Below are positions 1 through 9,520 of a stretch of DNA of 64,000 nt, piece after piece. The stretch lies in assembly GCA_029260755.1 (NCBI GenBank), contig JAJDCQ010000249.1, positions 1 through 64,000 of the forward strand. The letters run 5' to 3'. A program made the translations under genes and the position numbers. The notes below the pieces were generated by a model. The model was given only the letters and a program-made list of their open reading frames with translations. It made no database searches and had not been told where the DNA came from. The stretch is from Planctomycetota bacterium (GTDB lineage Bacteria > Planctomycetota > J058 > JAJDCQ01). The stretch's first letter is position 1, and every line of letters starts with the position of its first letter.

Positions 1-12
1 GAGGCCCTCTAG

Positions 13-265
13 GGCATGTCAACTTCGCTCAGCTCGATGAAGAGATGGAACCACGGAGGCACGGAGGCACGGAGCAGCTTCGGATGATGCCCCGTCGCGG
101 ACCGATCCCGGCGCTCCTTCTCTTGGCTCCCGTCGCCTCGCGGGAGCCGGTCGGCTCGTGCGAGCCGGGATACGGCGCCCTCAGTCGCTCCTCCGTGTCT
201 CCGTGCCTCCGTGGTGACATCTGCTCGCCGAAGGCGAGCCATCGGACCTGAGCGAAGTTGATAGC
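13..265. repeat. Intergenic inverted-repeat element with 9-bp period (CACGGAGG family)
   Basis: The first 349 bases hold no convincing gene. They hold a nested inverted repeat. An outer 14-bp arm at 19-32 (TCAACTTCGCTCAG) is the exact complement of 248-261. An inner 24-bp arm at 51-74, built from three units of the 9-mer CACGGAGGC, is matched by its complement at 191-214 with one mismatch. The spacer is GC-rich and has smaller palindromes. The short reading frames across it follow from the repeat and are not believed. Three other elements with the same plan but different sequence occur later in the window. Confidence 0.8.
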
Positions 266-349
266 CCATGGCTCGACGAGTTTTGACAGCCTCTCGAGCT
301 CGGGCCATCATCGACCGGGAGATCTTCCCCGTGAAGACGCCGCGCTGAC

Positions 350-1693
350 GTGCCGTTCACCCTCTCCACCGCCGAGGCCGTCGCGCGAGTTCGCGAGCTC
401 GACCGGCGGGTCAACGTCTACATCAACACCCGCCTCCCCGAGGCGCTCCGCGACGCCGAGACCCGCGCCGCCGAGGCGCCCCGCTCTCGCCTCCACGGGC
501 TCCCCTACGGGCTCAAGGACGAGTTCGAGACGGTCTGCCTCCCGACGACGGCGGGCTCGTACCGGCACCGCGAACGGGTGCCCGAGGCCGACGGGGCCGT
601 CTACGAGGCGTTCGAGGCGGCCGGCGCGATCCTGATCGGCAAGACCAACCTGAGCGATCTCGGGTTGCCGCCCGAGGCGACGAGCTACATCGGCGGCGCG
701 ACGCGGAACCCGTTCGACCGTCGGCGGACGGCCGGCGGGAGCTCGGGCGGCAGCGCCGCGGCGGTGGCCTACGGGATGGGCGCGTTCGACTGGGGCGCGG
801 ACATCGGCGGCAGCATCCGGCTGCCGGCCGCGTTCTGCGGCGTCCTCGGGATGCGCCTCGCGAGCCAGACGTGGCCGACCGACCGCGAGGGGTTCTTCCC
901 GCGGGTGCCGCCGGGGCTCGCGTGGATGAACGGCCAGGGTCCGTTCACCCGGACGACCGCGCAGATGCGCGTCGTCCTCGACACCGTCGCCCCGCGCCTC
1001 CGCACCGGCACCGATCGCCCGTTCACCCTCCGCGGAGCGCTGATCTACCCGCCCGCGCACGGTCGCTGGCCGAGCTTCACTTCCGAGCTCACGCCGGCGC
1101 TCCGCGCCGCGATCGACGGTCCGGTGGCGGTGCTCGGCGACGAGCTGCCGTCGCCGAGCAAGATCCAGGACGTCTACTCCGGCGTCTGGGCGAGCCACTT
1201 CGAGGAGCTCCTCGACGCGGACGACACGATGACCCTCGGCCGCGGGCTGCTCGGCGTCTTCTCCTCGCTCGTCTTTCGCGGCCTGCTCGGCGACCGACGC
1301 TTCCACCCGACGTCGGCCGAGCTGCTGCTGCTGATCACGATCGGGCGGTTCACCCTGTTCCGCGACCGGGCGGCGTGCCTCGCCCGCGCTCACGCGATCC
1401 GCGACGCGTTCCGGGCGCTCTGGGACCAGGGCTGGCTCGTCGTCTCGCCGGTGACGGCGTATCCGCCTCCGGTGATCGGGCGCTCGAACTGGAACCCGCG
1501 TCTCCTCGCCCACACGATGCCGGGCAACCTCGCCGACGCGACCGGGCTCTCGATCCCGTTCGGCCGCTTCGGGAGCGGGCTCCCCCGATCGATCCAGCTC
1601 CTCGGCCCGCCGGGCTGCGAAGGGTTGCTCCTCGACGTTGCCGACCGCCTGCCGCGCCCGAACGGAGGGGCGAGCTCTACTCGGGGAAGATGA
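350..1693 (+). CDS. Amidase signature family amidase
   Basis: This is a 447-residue enzyme of the amidase signature family (GatA and aliphatic or aryl-acylamidase type), which hydrolyses amide bonds with a Ser-cisSer-Lys triad. All three positions are visible: Lys56 in LPYGLKDEF, the cis-Ser in GGSSGGSAAAVA (Ser131/132) and the nucleophile Ser155 in DIGGSIRLPAA. No export signal is seen, so it is probably cytoplasmic. The substrate cannot be told. It is unlikely to be the GatA subunit, because no gatB or gatC is near. The start is a GTG, and the N-terminal helix before the first conserved block is shorter than usual for the family, so an earlier start is possible. It converges on the kinase gene that follows, with 10 bp between stops. 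Confidence 0.85.
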   Translation: MPFTLSTAEAVARVRELDRRVNVYINTRLPEALRDAETRAAEAPRSRLHGLPYGLKDEFETVCLPTTAGSYRHRERVPEADGAVYEAFEAAGAILIGKTNLSDLGLPPEATSYIGGATRNPFDRRRTAGGSSGGSAAAVAYGMGAFDWGADIGGSIRLPAAFCGVLGMRLASQTWPTDREGFFPRVPPGLAWMNGQGPFTRTTAQMRVVLDTVAPRLRTGTDRPFTLRGALIYPPAHGRWPSFTSELTPALRAAIDGPVAVLGDELPSPSKIQDVYSGVWASHFEELLDADDTMTLGRGLLGVFSSLVFRGLLGDRRFHPTSAELLLLITIGRFTLFRDRAACLARAHAIRDAFRALWDQGWLVVSPVTAYPPPVIGRSNWNPRLLAHTMPGNLADATGLSIPFGRFGSGLPRSIQLLGPPGCEGLLLDVADRLPRPNGGASSTRGR

Positions 1694-1703
1694 ACGCCTC
1701 GAC

Positions 1704-4700
1704 TCAGCGTCCCCGACCGGCCTCGATCGAGCAAGCGACCCGAAACCCGCGGTTCCAGTCGCCGTTCTCGGGGACCATCGCCCGGCGCCCCGCCGAGCGG
1801 TGGAGGGCGGGGTAGTGGTCCCACGAGCCGCCGCGGAGGACGCGCTTCTGCCCCGTCGCGGGGCCGCGCGGGTCGGTGACCGGGCCGGCCGCGTAGGGGC
1901 CGTGCCAGTCGGCGCACCACTCCCAGACGTTGCCGAGCGTGTCGTGGAGACCCCACGCGTTCGGCTTCAGCGAGCCGACCGGCGCCGTGACGCGCCACCC
2001 GTCGTCGTGGTCGAAGAACTCCCGGCCGAAGCCGAAGAGCGCCTCGGTGGGGCGATCGCTTCCGTTGGCGTGGTCGACCGCGCCCACGTCGTCGTCGCCC
2101 CAGAACCGGGCGGTGGTCGTGCCGGCCCGGCAGGCGCGCTCCCACTCGGCCTCGGTCGGCAGCCGGTACCGCCCCGCCGCCTGCTCGACATTGTCGAGCC
2201 ACTGACAGAACGCGTTCGCGTGCTCCCAGCCGACGTAGACCGCCGGCTGGGCTTCGCCGTTCAATGACTGGCCCTTCGCTTCGCGACTGGTGTGCTCGCG
2301 CGCCGCCAGCCGGAACCACGCGTTCGCCACCTCGGTCGCGCCGAGGTAGAAGTCCTCGCTGATCGTGACATCGTGGAGGGTCTCCTCCTCGACGCGATCC
2401 GGCTCGCCCGGTGGGCTCCCCATCGCGAACCGTCCGCGCGGGACGAGGACGAACCGCATCCCGAGCGCGTTCTCGAACCACACCGGCACGCCGTGCCGTC
2501 GCGCCGCCTCGAGCTGTTCGGGCGCCGGCTCCCACCAGGTCCCGTGCGGAACGATCGCCGCGTCGGGCGCGGGATCGCCGACCTCGAGGGCGAGGCGGAA
2601 GCCGATGTTGGCGTCGTCGTCGTAGCCCGGGTAGACGAGCTGGCGGTGGGCGATCACGCTCACCTCGGGCCGATCGGTCCACGCGCCGCCGCGCAGGACG
2701 CGTCCGCCCGCGGCCGGGGGTCCGACCGGATCGCGCGAGCGCGGCGCGGGCAGCGCGCCGCCCGGATCGCGGATCCACTCGTGGACGTTGCCGACGATGT
2801 CGTGGACGCCGAAGCGGTTCGGGGCGTAGCTGCCCGCCGGCGCCGTCGTGAACCGACCGTCGTCGGTGTCGAGGGCGAGCTTGCCCGGGTCGCTCGCGAG
2901 GAGCGACCGGTCGGCGAGGTTCGCGTAGCTGCCGGCCGGGCGCTCGTCGTTGCCCCAGAACCAGCGGTCGCTCGCCTTCCCGCCGGCCCGCGCGGCGCGG
3001 ACCCACTCGGCCTCGGTCGGCAGGCGGTAGCCTCCGCCCGTCCGCCTCTCGAGCCAGCGGGCGAACGCCGCGCCGACGTGCCACGAGACGCGGACGGCCG
3101 GCTGGCCGTCGCCGTCGACGCTCTCGACCGCGTCGGGCCGGCTCTCCTCGCCGCTGTCGTGCTCGGGGAGGAAGTGACGGAGCTGCTCGTTGGTGACCTC
3201 GGTGTCGCTCACGTAGACGTCGCGGGTGAGCGTGACGCGGCTCCGGTCGCCGGTCCGGGAGTCGCGGAGGTCCTGCTCGCCGCGCGGGATGAGGACGAAC
3301 CGCATCCCGAGCTCGTTCTCGAAGAGGACCGGGCGCCCCGTCCGGCGCGCCGCCTCCTCCTGCTCGGGCGTCGGCTCCCAGACCCAGCTTCGACGGGGAT
3401 CGCGGACGAAGCGGACCTCGTCCCAGTGGCTGCGGCCGCGGGCGTCCGGACCGGCGCCGAGGCGGATCGTCTCGATCCGCGCCAGCCCCGGCACCTCGAG
3501 GACGAGGTGCCCGTCGACGACGACGCGGGCGCCTCGCTCGGGGTGCACCGCGACGCGCAGCCGACGCCAGCAGCGGGCGCGGGCGACGCCGGTCGGCCGC
3601 CGGGCGACCTCGTGCTCGCCGTCCCGATGGCGGACCTCGAGCTCGTCGGCGTGGTCGAGCGCGCCGACGCTCACCTCGTGCCCCGCGCCGGCGACGGTCA
3701 GCGCGTGTCCGCGGGTGTCCGGCTCGTCCCGGAAGGCCACCTCGAGGGCGCCGTCGGTGAGGGGGTCGTCGTCGGCTCGCTCGATCGCCGCGTCGCGGTC
3801 GCATCGGAGCGACCGGCGCCCTTCGAAGACCCGTTCGGTCGATGGGCGGGGCGCGCTCGCCCCGACGGCTCGCCAGCGGGCGGGGTCGAAGCCCGTCTCG
3901 GGCCGCTCCATGAGGTCGCGGACGACGTGCTCGGCGTAGGCGTCCTCGGGCAGGGGCGGCGGCGGCGTGAAGCGGGTCGCCGCGACGGGGACGCGGCCGC
4001 CCGACGGCGTGACGCCGGCCGCGCCGCCGGCCGGGCCACCGGCGCCGGACGAGCCGGGATCGGGGCGACCGTCGCCGTCACCGCCGAGGGCGAGGAAGGC
4101 TGCGAGCCCACCGACGAGCAGGACCGTCGCTCCCCCGAGGATCGCCGCCATCGGCGCTCGCCTCGTCTGGCCGGCGGGTCGCCGCCCGAGGTCCATCGTC
4201 CCGGTTCGTGTCCGCCCGGGCCGACCGGGCCGCGCTCGGGCGGCCGCCTCGAGCCTCGCGAGGAACGCGCTCGCGTCGGCCGGGCGCTCGTCCGGATCCT
4301 TCGCCAGCCCGGCGCCGATCGCGCGGGCGAACTCGCGGCTCACCCGGCCGCCGGCCGCGGCGACGAGGTCGGGCGGCTGCTCCTGGACGATCCGGATCGC
4401 GATCTGGGCGAACGAGTCGCCGGAGAACGGGCGCGCGCCGGCGATCACCTCGTAGAGGACGCACGCGACCGCCCAGAGGTCGGTCCGCCCGTCGACGGCC
4501 GCGCCGTTCACCTGCTCGGGCGCCATGTAGTAGGGCGTTCCGAGCTGGCTGCCGGTCTGGGTGAGCGAGCCCGTCCGGTCGTCGAGGGCGTCCTTCAGCT
4601 TGGCGATCCCGAAGTCGAGGACGCGGGTCCTGTCGCCCTCGGGGCCGGCCTCGAGGAGCAGGTTGGGCGGCTTGATGTCGCGGTGGATCAGCCCGGCCGC

Positions 4701-6086
4701 GTGGGCCTCGGCGAGGCACGGGAGGATCGAGCGGGCGATGTCGAGGGCGCGCGCCTCGTCGAACGGCCCGTCGCGCTCGAGCACCCGGTCGAGCGGCTCG
4801 CCCGGGGCGAGGTCGAGGGCCATGTAGAGGGCGCCGCCGTGCTCGCCGAGCTCGCGGAGGGTGACCGCGTTCTTGTGGGAGAAGGCGAGCAGCGCGTTCG
4901 CCTCGCGGAGGAACCGGGCGCGCAGGTCGGGCCGCGCCGCGAAGTCGCCCCGGATGAGCTTCACGGCGAGGTCGCGACCGAGGAGCTCGTGGCGGGCCCG
5001 ATGGACGACGCCCATGCCGCCCTCGCCGAGCACCTCGGCGAGGCGCAGCGTTCCCCCGATCAAGGCTCCGGGGCCGAGCGCCGTCGGCGTCGGCGTCGCG
5101 CCGACCGGGCCGGAGCCCGGCGCGACCGGACCCGGGATCGGGCGCGGCGACGTGGCGCCCGGCGTCCCGGCCGCCGCGGGCGTCGCGGGCGGAACGGTCG
5201 TCGCTCCGCCCATCGCGGCGGCCAGCCCGAGCGCGGCGGCGATCCGGTCGATCTCGACGGCGACCGCGCCGGCCGACGGCGGGCGCTCGTCGGCTCGCTT
5301 CGCGAGCAGGCGCGCGACGAGCGCCTCGACCGGCGGCGGCGTCGCGGGCGCGGCGTGCCGCAGCGGCGGCGGCGGCGTCTCCTGGTGCGCCCGCATGAGC
5401 TGGATCATCCCCGGCGCGTCGAACGGGACCCGCCCGGCGAGCATGCGATGGAGCAGGACGCCGAGCGCGTAGAGGTCGCTCCGGAAGTCGACCTCGTGGG
5501 CGCCGTCCCACTGCTCCGGCGACATGTAGAGCGGCGTTCCGAGCGGCGTGCCCGGCGCCGTCAGGATCGTCGGACCATCGAGCGGCCGTCCGTCCTTCTG
5601 GAGGACGCAGCCGAGGTCGGCGAGGCGCGCGGTGCCCGCCGCGTCGAGGAGGATGTTCGCGGGCTTCACGTCGCGGTGGACGAGGCCGGCCGCGTGGGCC
5701 GCGCCGAGGCCGAGGGCGACCTGCCGGGTGATCCGAAGAGACGTCGCGAGATCGAGGGTGCCCGCGCGGGCCAGGAGCACGTCGAGGTCGCCGCCCCGGA
5801 CGAGCTCCTGCACGAGCAGCTCGCGCCCCTCGACCCGGATGAGGCCGAAGCCGCGCACGACGTTCGGGTGCACGATGCGGCGGGCTGCCTCGGCCTCGCG
5901 CCGGAACCGCCGGACGAGCGCCTCGGCGTCGGGATGGCGCGACGCGATCACCTTGACGCAGACATCGCCGTGGGCGTCGTGGCGCGCGTGGTAGACGGCG
6001 CCCATCGCGCCGGCGCCGAGCCGCGCGACGATCGTGACGGGCCCGAGGCGGGCGCCGGGCGTGAGCTCGTGAGGTCCGGAGGGCAC
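1704..6086 (-). CDS. Ser/Thr protein kinase with two kinase domains and two FGE-like domains
   Basis: This is a very large (about 1460 aa) membrane-spanning Hanks-type kinase. Kinase domain 1 (about residues 14-286) has the P-loop LGAGAMG, HRDVKPAN and a DLG in place of DFG. After a Pro/Ala-rich linker, kinase domain 2 (about 347-616) has LGEGGMG, HRDIKPPN, DFG and MAPEQ. One membrane helix follows (about 645-667), then a beta-rich region, then two tandem FGE/SUMF1-like domains (about 901-1182 and 1183-1460). Each of these begins with a WEPxPEQ linker and carries RLPTEAEW and LRGG(A/S)W. Both lack the CxxxxC pair of active FGE, so ligand sensing is more likely than sulfatase maturation. The frame stays open to an ATG at 6278, but that would overlap the divergent gene and add about 60 Arg-rich residues. 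The GTG at 6086 is preferred. It is transcribed alone. Confidence 0.9.
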   Translation of the reverse strand: MPSGPHELTPGARLGPVTIVARLGAGAMGAVYHARHDAHGDVCVKVIASRHPDAEALVRRFRREAEAARRIVHPNVVRGFGLIRVEGRELLVQELVRGGDLDVLLARAGTLDLATSLRITRQVALGLGAAHAAGLVHRDVKPANILLDAAGTARLADLGCVLQKDGRPLDGPTILTAPGTPLGTPLYMSPEQWDGAHEVDFRSDLYALGVLLHRMLAGRVPFDAPGMIQLMRAHQETPPPPLRHAAPATPPPVEALVARLLAKRADERPPSAGAVAVEIDRIAAALGLAAAMGGATTVPPATPAAAGTPGATSPRPIPGPVAPGSGPVGATPTPTALGPGALIGGTLRLAEVLGEGGMGVVHRARHELLGRDLAVKLIRGDFAARPDLRARFLREANALLAFSHKNAVTLRELGEHGGALYMALDLAPGEPLDRVLERDGPFDEARALDIARSILPCLAEAHAAGLIHRDIKPPNLLLEAGPEGDRTRVLDFGIAKLKDALDDRTGSLTQTGSQLGTPYYMAPEQVNGAAVDGRTDLWAVACVLYEVIAGARPFSGDSFAQIAIRIVQEQPPDLVAAAGGRVSREFARAIGAGLAKDPDERPADASAFLARLEAAARARPGRPGRTRTGTMDLGRRPAGQTRRAPMAAILGGATVLLVGGLAAFLALGGDGDGRPDPGSSGAGGPAGGAAGVTPSGGRVPVAATRFTPPPPLPEDAYAEHVVRDLMERPETGFDPARWRAVGASAPRPSTERVFEGRRSLRCDRDAAIERADDDPLTDGALEVAFRDEPDTRGHALTVAGAGHEVSVGALDHADELEVRHRDGEHEVARRPTGVARARCWRRLRVAVHPERGARVVVDGHLVLEVPGLARIETIRLGAGPDARGRSHWDEVRFVRDPRRSWVWEPTPEQEEAARRTGRPVLFENELGMRFVLIPRGEQDLRDSRTGDRSRVTLTRDVYVSDTEVTNEQLRHFLPEHDSGEESRPDAVESVDGDGQPAVRVSWHVGAAFARWLERRTGGGYRLPTEAEWVRAARAGGKASDRWFWGNDERPAGSYANLADRSLLASDPGKLALDTDDGRFTTAPAGSYAPNRFGVHDIVGNVHEWIRDPGGALPAPRSRDPVGPPAAGGRVLRGGAWTDRPEVSVIAHRQLVYPGYDDDANIGFRLALEVGDPAPDAAIVPHGTWWEPAPEQLEAARRHGVPVWFENALGMRFVLVPRGRFAMGSPPGEPDRVEEETLHDVTISEDFYLGATEVANAWFRLAAREHTSREAKGQSLNGEAQPAVYVGWEHANAFCQWLDNVEQAAGRYRLPTEAEWERACRAGTTTARFWGDDDVGAVDHANGSDRPTEALFGFGREFFDHDDGWRVTAPVGSLKPNAWGLHDTLGNVWEWCADWHGPYAAGPVTDPRGPATGQKRVLRGGSWDHYPALHRSAGRRAMVPENGDWNRGFRVACSIEAGRGR

Positions 6087-6238
6087 GCCCGAGACGTTAT
6101 CGCTGCGCCCGGGCGGTCGCCACGACGCGCGAGGGGTGCGCGCCCCGGTGGACCGTCCGATCGAGGGGGCCGAGGCGCGGTTGACGCGACGAGGCGAGCG
6201 GCGATCATGCTGCGCTCCTTCGGCACACCGGGGCACGC

Positions 6239-7363
6239 ATGGACGTCGACATCCTGGTTCGCGAGGCGCCCGACCCATCGTCGGTGGTATCGCCTACGCC
6301 TGGTCACCGCGCGCGGCCGCTCGGTCTCGTCCTCGTCGGTCTGCTCGCGTTCGTGCTCGCGCGCGTCGCCCTCGACCGATCGCTCACGCCGGAGCTCGCG
6401 CCGAGGGACGAGGTCGCGGCCAAGCTCGCCTGGCTCGCCGCGGACGCGGGCCCGGCCGACGTCCTCGTCGTCGGCTCGAGCACGATCCATCGGGGGTTCG
6501 TCCCCGAGGTCTTCGACGCCGAGCTCGCCGCCGGCGGGCGGCCGGTCCGATCGCTCAACGTGGGCGTGCGCGCGCTCCACGGGCTCGAGACCGCCTGGTT
6601 CCTCGACCAGGTCGCCGAGCTTCGCCCCGCCGGCGTGCGCTGGGTGATCGTCGCGCCCGAGGCGCTGTCGTTCCGCCTCGCCGACCCGGATCGGACGCGT
6701 CGCGTCCGACGGTGGCACGACGCGCGGCGGAGCGCGTTCCTCTTCACGATGATGCTCGAGCCGGGCCGGGAGCTCGACGAGCGGCGACGCGCCGTCGCGA
6801 AGCACTACGAGCCGATCGCTGCCCGGCTGGTCGGGCACGGGGACGGGTCACGGGCGATCGAGGAGCGCGTCTCCCCCGGCCGCGGGCGGCGGCACGAGGG
6901 CATGGGGGCGCGGGGCGACGGCTACGCACCCATCCCCGGGACGACCCCCGGCCAGCGCGAGCGCCGGCGCCTGTTTCTGGCCGACCTCGACGGCTACCGC
7001 GCCGATGTCGCGACGATGGCCGCCGACCCCGATCCGTCCCTCCCGCCGCTCCGGGCCTCGGAGGCCGCCTACCTCGCGGACCTCGAGCGCTCGATCCGGG
7101 CGATCGGGGCGGAGCCGATCTTCACGACCACGCCGCGGTCCGACCCCGCCCGGCGCGAGAGCCTCTATCTCCGGGCGGCCGCCCGGGCCGGCTCGATCCG
7201 CCTGATCGAGCTCGACCGACCCGACCTCTACCCCGAGGTCTACGCGATCGAGAGCCGCTTCGATCCGGGCCACACCAACGACCGGGGGGCGCGGGAGCTC
7301 ACCCGCGTGCTCGCCGAGCGCTTCCTCGCCCTGATCGTCGCCGACGCGGAGCGTCCGCGGTGA
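6239..7363 (+). CDS. SGNH-like membrane-anchored protein paired with MBOAT (O-acetylation partner)
   Basis: This 374-residue protein has one N-terminal membrane helix (about residues 27-45) and an extracytoplasmic SGNH-hydrolase-like domain. A GSST motif at 79-82 supplies the presumed nucleophile, and a C-terminal DPGHTND block (Asp342, His345) supplies the other catalytic residues. The layout resembles the AlgJ/AlgX/DltD-type partners that receive acyl groups from an MBOAT channel enzyme and transfer them to a cell-surface polymer. Its stop codon overlaps the start of the downstream MBOAT gene by 4 bp (GTGA), so the two are translationally coupled. The polymer modified is unknown; no polysaccharide synthesis genes lie nearby. 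Assignment to SGNH rests on these motifs only. Confidence 0.72.
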   Translation: MDVDILVREAPDPSSVVSPTPGHRARPLGLVLVGLLAFVLARVALDRSLTPELAPRDEVAAKLAWLAADAGPADVLVVGSSTIHRGFVPEVFDAELAAGGRPVRSLNVGVRALHGLETAWFLDQVAELRPAGVRWVIVAPEALSFRLADPDRTRRVRRWHDARRSAFLFTMMLEPGRELDERRRAVAKHYEPIAARLVGHGDGSRAIEERVSPGRGRRHEGMGARGDGYAPIPGTTPGQRERRRLFLADLDGYRADVATMAADPDPSLPPLRASEAAYLADLERSIRAIGAEPIFTTTPRSDPARRESLYLRAAARAGSIRLIELDRPDLYPEVYAIESRFDPGHTNDRGARELTRVLAERFLALIVADAERPR

Positions 7364-8769
7364 TCTTCACCGACCTCCCGTTCATCCCGTTCCTGCTCTT
7401 CGTCCTCGCGGTCCACTGGGCGCTCCCCGGCAACCGCCCGCGCAAGCTCTGGCTGCTCGGGTGCAGCTACCTCTTCTACGCCGCCTGGGACGTCCGGTTC
7501 CTCTCCCTGATCGTCGTCTCGACCCTCGTCGACTACGTCGCCGCCCTCCTGATCGCCCGGAGCGCCACGCCGGCCGGCCGGAAGGCGGCGCTCGGGCTCA
7601 GCATCACGGTGAACCTGGGGCTGCTCGGCACGTTCAAGTACTTCGACTTCTTCATCGAGAGCGCCGCGGCCCTCCTCGGCGACCTCGGCATCCCGACCGA
7701 CGTGTCGACGCTCGGCCTCGTCCTCCCGGTCGGGATCAGCTTCTACACCTTCCAGACCCTCTCCTACACGATCGACGCCTACCGGGGCCGCCTCGAGCCG
7801 ACCCGGGACATCGCCGACGTCGCCCTCTTCGTCGCGTTCTTCCCGCAGCTCGTGGCCGGGCCGATCGTCCGGGCGCAGAGCTTCCTGCCTCAGCTCCGCG
7901 AGGCGCGACGCTTCGCGCAGGTCGACGTCCGGGCGTGCCTCGTCCTGCTCGCGATCGGGTTCTTCAAGAAGGCCGTCCTCTCCGATGCGATCGTCACGCA
8001 GATCGACCTCTACTTCGCCGCGCCGGCGAGCTTCGACGCGGCATCGGCGTGGCTCGCGTCGCTCCTGTTCGCCGTGCAGATCTACTGCGACTTCTCGGGC
8101 TACTCGGACATGGCGATCGCGATCGCGGGGCTGCTCGGCTACCGGCTCGGACAGAACTTCGACTTCCCCTACCTCGCTCCGAGCCGGGCCGAGGTCTGGC
8201 GGCGGTGGCACATGAGCCTGTCGTCCTGGATGCGCGACTACGTCTACTTTCCGCTCGGAGGGAGTCGGGGGAGCCGGCTCGTGCAGCACCGGAACGTGAT
8301 CCTGACCTTCGTCCTGGCCGGCCTCTGGCACGGCGCGGCGTGGACGTTCGTCGCCTGGGGTCTCTTCCACGGCGTGGCGCTCGTGATCGCGCGCGAGCTC
8401 GCGGAGCGGCGCCCCGACGCCACGCCGCCGACGGGGCTCCGGCTGCTCGCGTGGGTCGCGGTGACCCACGCGGTGACCGTGTTCGCGATCGTGTTCTTCC
8501 GCGCGCCGTCGCTGCAGAACGCGTTCGTCGTCCTCGGGGCCGCCCTGACGTTCGCGTCCCCGGGGAGCCGGTCGCTCCCGACCGTGCTCTTCGGCCTCTG
8601 GGTCGTCGCCGCCGTCGTGCACGTCGTCATGTATCGAACGGGATCGGCCGAGCGCCTCTGGCGCGCCCTCCCCGGCCCGGTCTTCGCCGGCGGGTACGGC
8701 GTCTTCTGGGCGCTCGCCTTCGCGTTCGCGAGCCCCGAGGTGAAGCCGTTCTACTACTTCCAGTTCTGA
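7360..8769 (+). CDS. MBOAT family membrane O-acyltransferase (AlgI-like)
   Basis: This is a 469-residue polytopic membrane protein with about ten hydrophobic segments. It carries the AlgI/DltB-type signature around residues 280-298 (WRRWHMSLSSWMRDY, then YFPLGGSR) and the invariant membrane histidine His324 in LAGLWHGAAW. Family members move acyl groups, usually acetyl, across the membrane for attachment to exported polysaccharide or teichoic acid. The start is the GTG at 7360, which overlaps the stop of the SGNH-like partner. The frame is open upstream to 6136, but that extension lies inside the partner gene and has shadow composition. Length and motifs are normal for the family. The two genes very probably form one acylation unit. 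Confidence 0.92.
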   Translation: MIFTDLPFIPFLLFVLAVHWALPGNRPRKLWLLGCSYLFYAAWDVRFLSLIVVSTLVDYVAALLIARSATPAGRKAALGLSITVNLGLLGTFKYFDFFIESAAALLGDLGIPTDVSTLGLVLPVGISFYTFQTLSYTIDAYRGRLEPTRDIADVALFVAFFPQLVAGPIVRAQSFLPQLREARRFAQVDVRACLVLLAIGFFKKAVLSDAIVTQIDLYFAAPASFDAASAWLASLLFAVQIYCDFSGYSDMAIAIAGLLGYRLGQNFDFPYLAPSRAEVWRRWHMSLSSWMRDYVYFPLGGSRGSRLVQHRNVILTFVLAGLWHGAAWTFVAWGLFHGVALVIARELAERRPDATPPTGLRLLAWVAVTHAVTVFAIVFFRAPSLQNAFVVLGAALTFASPGSRSLPTVLFGLWVVAAVVHVVMYRTGSAERLWRALPGPVFAGGYGVFWALAFAFASPEVKPFYYFQF

Positions 8770-8776
8770 GCCGCGC

Positions 8777-9484
8777 TCAGCCTCGAGTGCGGTAGCGGAC
8801 GCCGCCCATGACCGCGCCAGCGAGGTTGAACAGGAGCGCGAAGGCGCCGAACGCGAGGCCGTAGCCGACGACGAGCACCACCGGGACGAGCCCCATGCCG
8901 TAGGCGCCGCGGAACGAGAGGAGCGCCTCGAAGAAGGCGAGCATCCCGAAGACGGCCCCGAAGACGAAGCCGGCCTTCGCGGCGTCGAAGACGTTGATCG
9001 AGACGAGGCGCTGCTCGCCCGCCAGGCCTGCAGCGGCACGGCTCGCCGTCGCCACGCCGACCGAGGCCCGCAGCTTCCGGCGGCGCGAGGCCCGCTCGGC
9101 GAGGTCGTCGGCGAGGCCGTTCGGGAGCTTCACCGCCTCCCAGTCGACGCCGGGGACGTCAGGGAGCTCCTCGCTCCAGCGCTCCGCGACGTACTTGATC
9201 CTCGCGAGCTCGGGATCCCCGAACGTGCCGTCGGCCTCGGCGAGCCGCTTCATGTCGGGGAGGAGGCGCTCGCGGAGCTCCTTCCGTCTGATCCGGCCGA
9301 GCAGCTCCTGGAGGTCGGCGGGCTCGAAATCCTTGTCGGTCAGCTCGTAGCCGAGCTCGCCCGCGGTCGACCGCAGCGCCTTCTCCTCATCGTCGGAGAT
9401 CTCCTCCTCGGCGCGCGCGACGCACGTCAGCAGACGGACGAAGGCCTGTCGTTCGAGCAGGCTCACCTTGTTCCACTCGGTCAT
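8777..9484 (-). CDS. TerB-like domain membrane protein
   Basis: This 235-residue protein has an all-helical N-terminal half (about residues 8-115) resembling the TerB/tellurite-resistance-like fold. That half is acidic and carries the characteristic MKRLAEADGTFGDPEL stretch in its second half. The C-terminal half has two hydrophobic segments (about 168-190 and 196-225). TerB-like domains fused to membrane segments are thought to sense or organise envelope stress complexes, but no direct function can be read here. It is convergent with the MBOAT gene (7 bp apart) and lies downstream of the dioxygenase on the same strand, separated by a perfect 30-bp palindrome that may end the upstream transcript. 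Confidence 0.6.
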   Translation of the reverse strand: MTEWNKVSLLERQAFVRLLTCVARAEEEISDDEEKALRSTAGELGYELTDKDFEPADLQELLGRIRRKELRERLLPDMKRLAEADGTFGDPELARIKYVAERWSEELPDVPGVDWEAVKLPNGLADDLAERASRRRKLRASVGVATASRAAAGLAGEQRLVSINVFDAAKAGFVFGAVFGMLAFFEALLSFRGAYGMGLVPVVLVVGYGLAFGAFALLFNLAGAVMGGVRYRTRG

Positions 9485-9520
9485 CGGTCGTCGGTTCCTC
9501 GAGGCGATGGCGTCGTCTAG

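Noticed and set aside
350..1693. GatA subunit of aspartyl/glutamyl-tRNA amidotransferase
   Set aside because: Catalytic residues are shared by the whole amidase family. gatB and gatC are not adjacent, and the C-terminal half does not show GatA-specific blocks that I can recognise.
6087..6278. N-terminal extension of the double kinase to the ATG at 6278
   Set aside because: It would overlap the divergent SGNH-like gene and consists of Arg/Pro-rich sequence without a ribosome-binding site. The kinase fold starts soon after the GTG at 6086.
2292..6647. A 1451-codon open frame on the plus strand
   Set aside because: It lies antisense to the double-kinase/FGE gene, whose domains are unmistakable. 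Its protein is Arg/Val/Glu-rich with no domain, as expected from the complementary frame of very GC-rich DNA. The same applies to long opposite frames at 308-1513, 10610-13345, 16382-18616, 23290-27228, 29973-32822, 43251-46709, 46818-48146, 51035-53212, 57170-59263 and 59667-62873.
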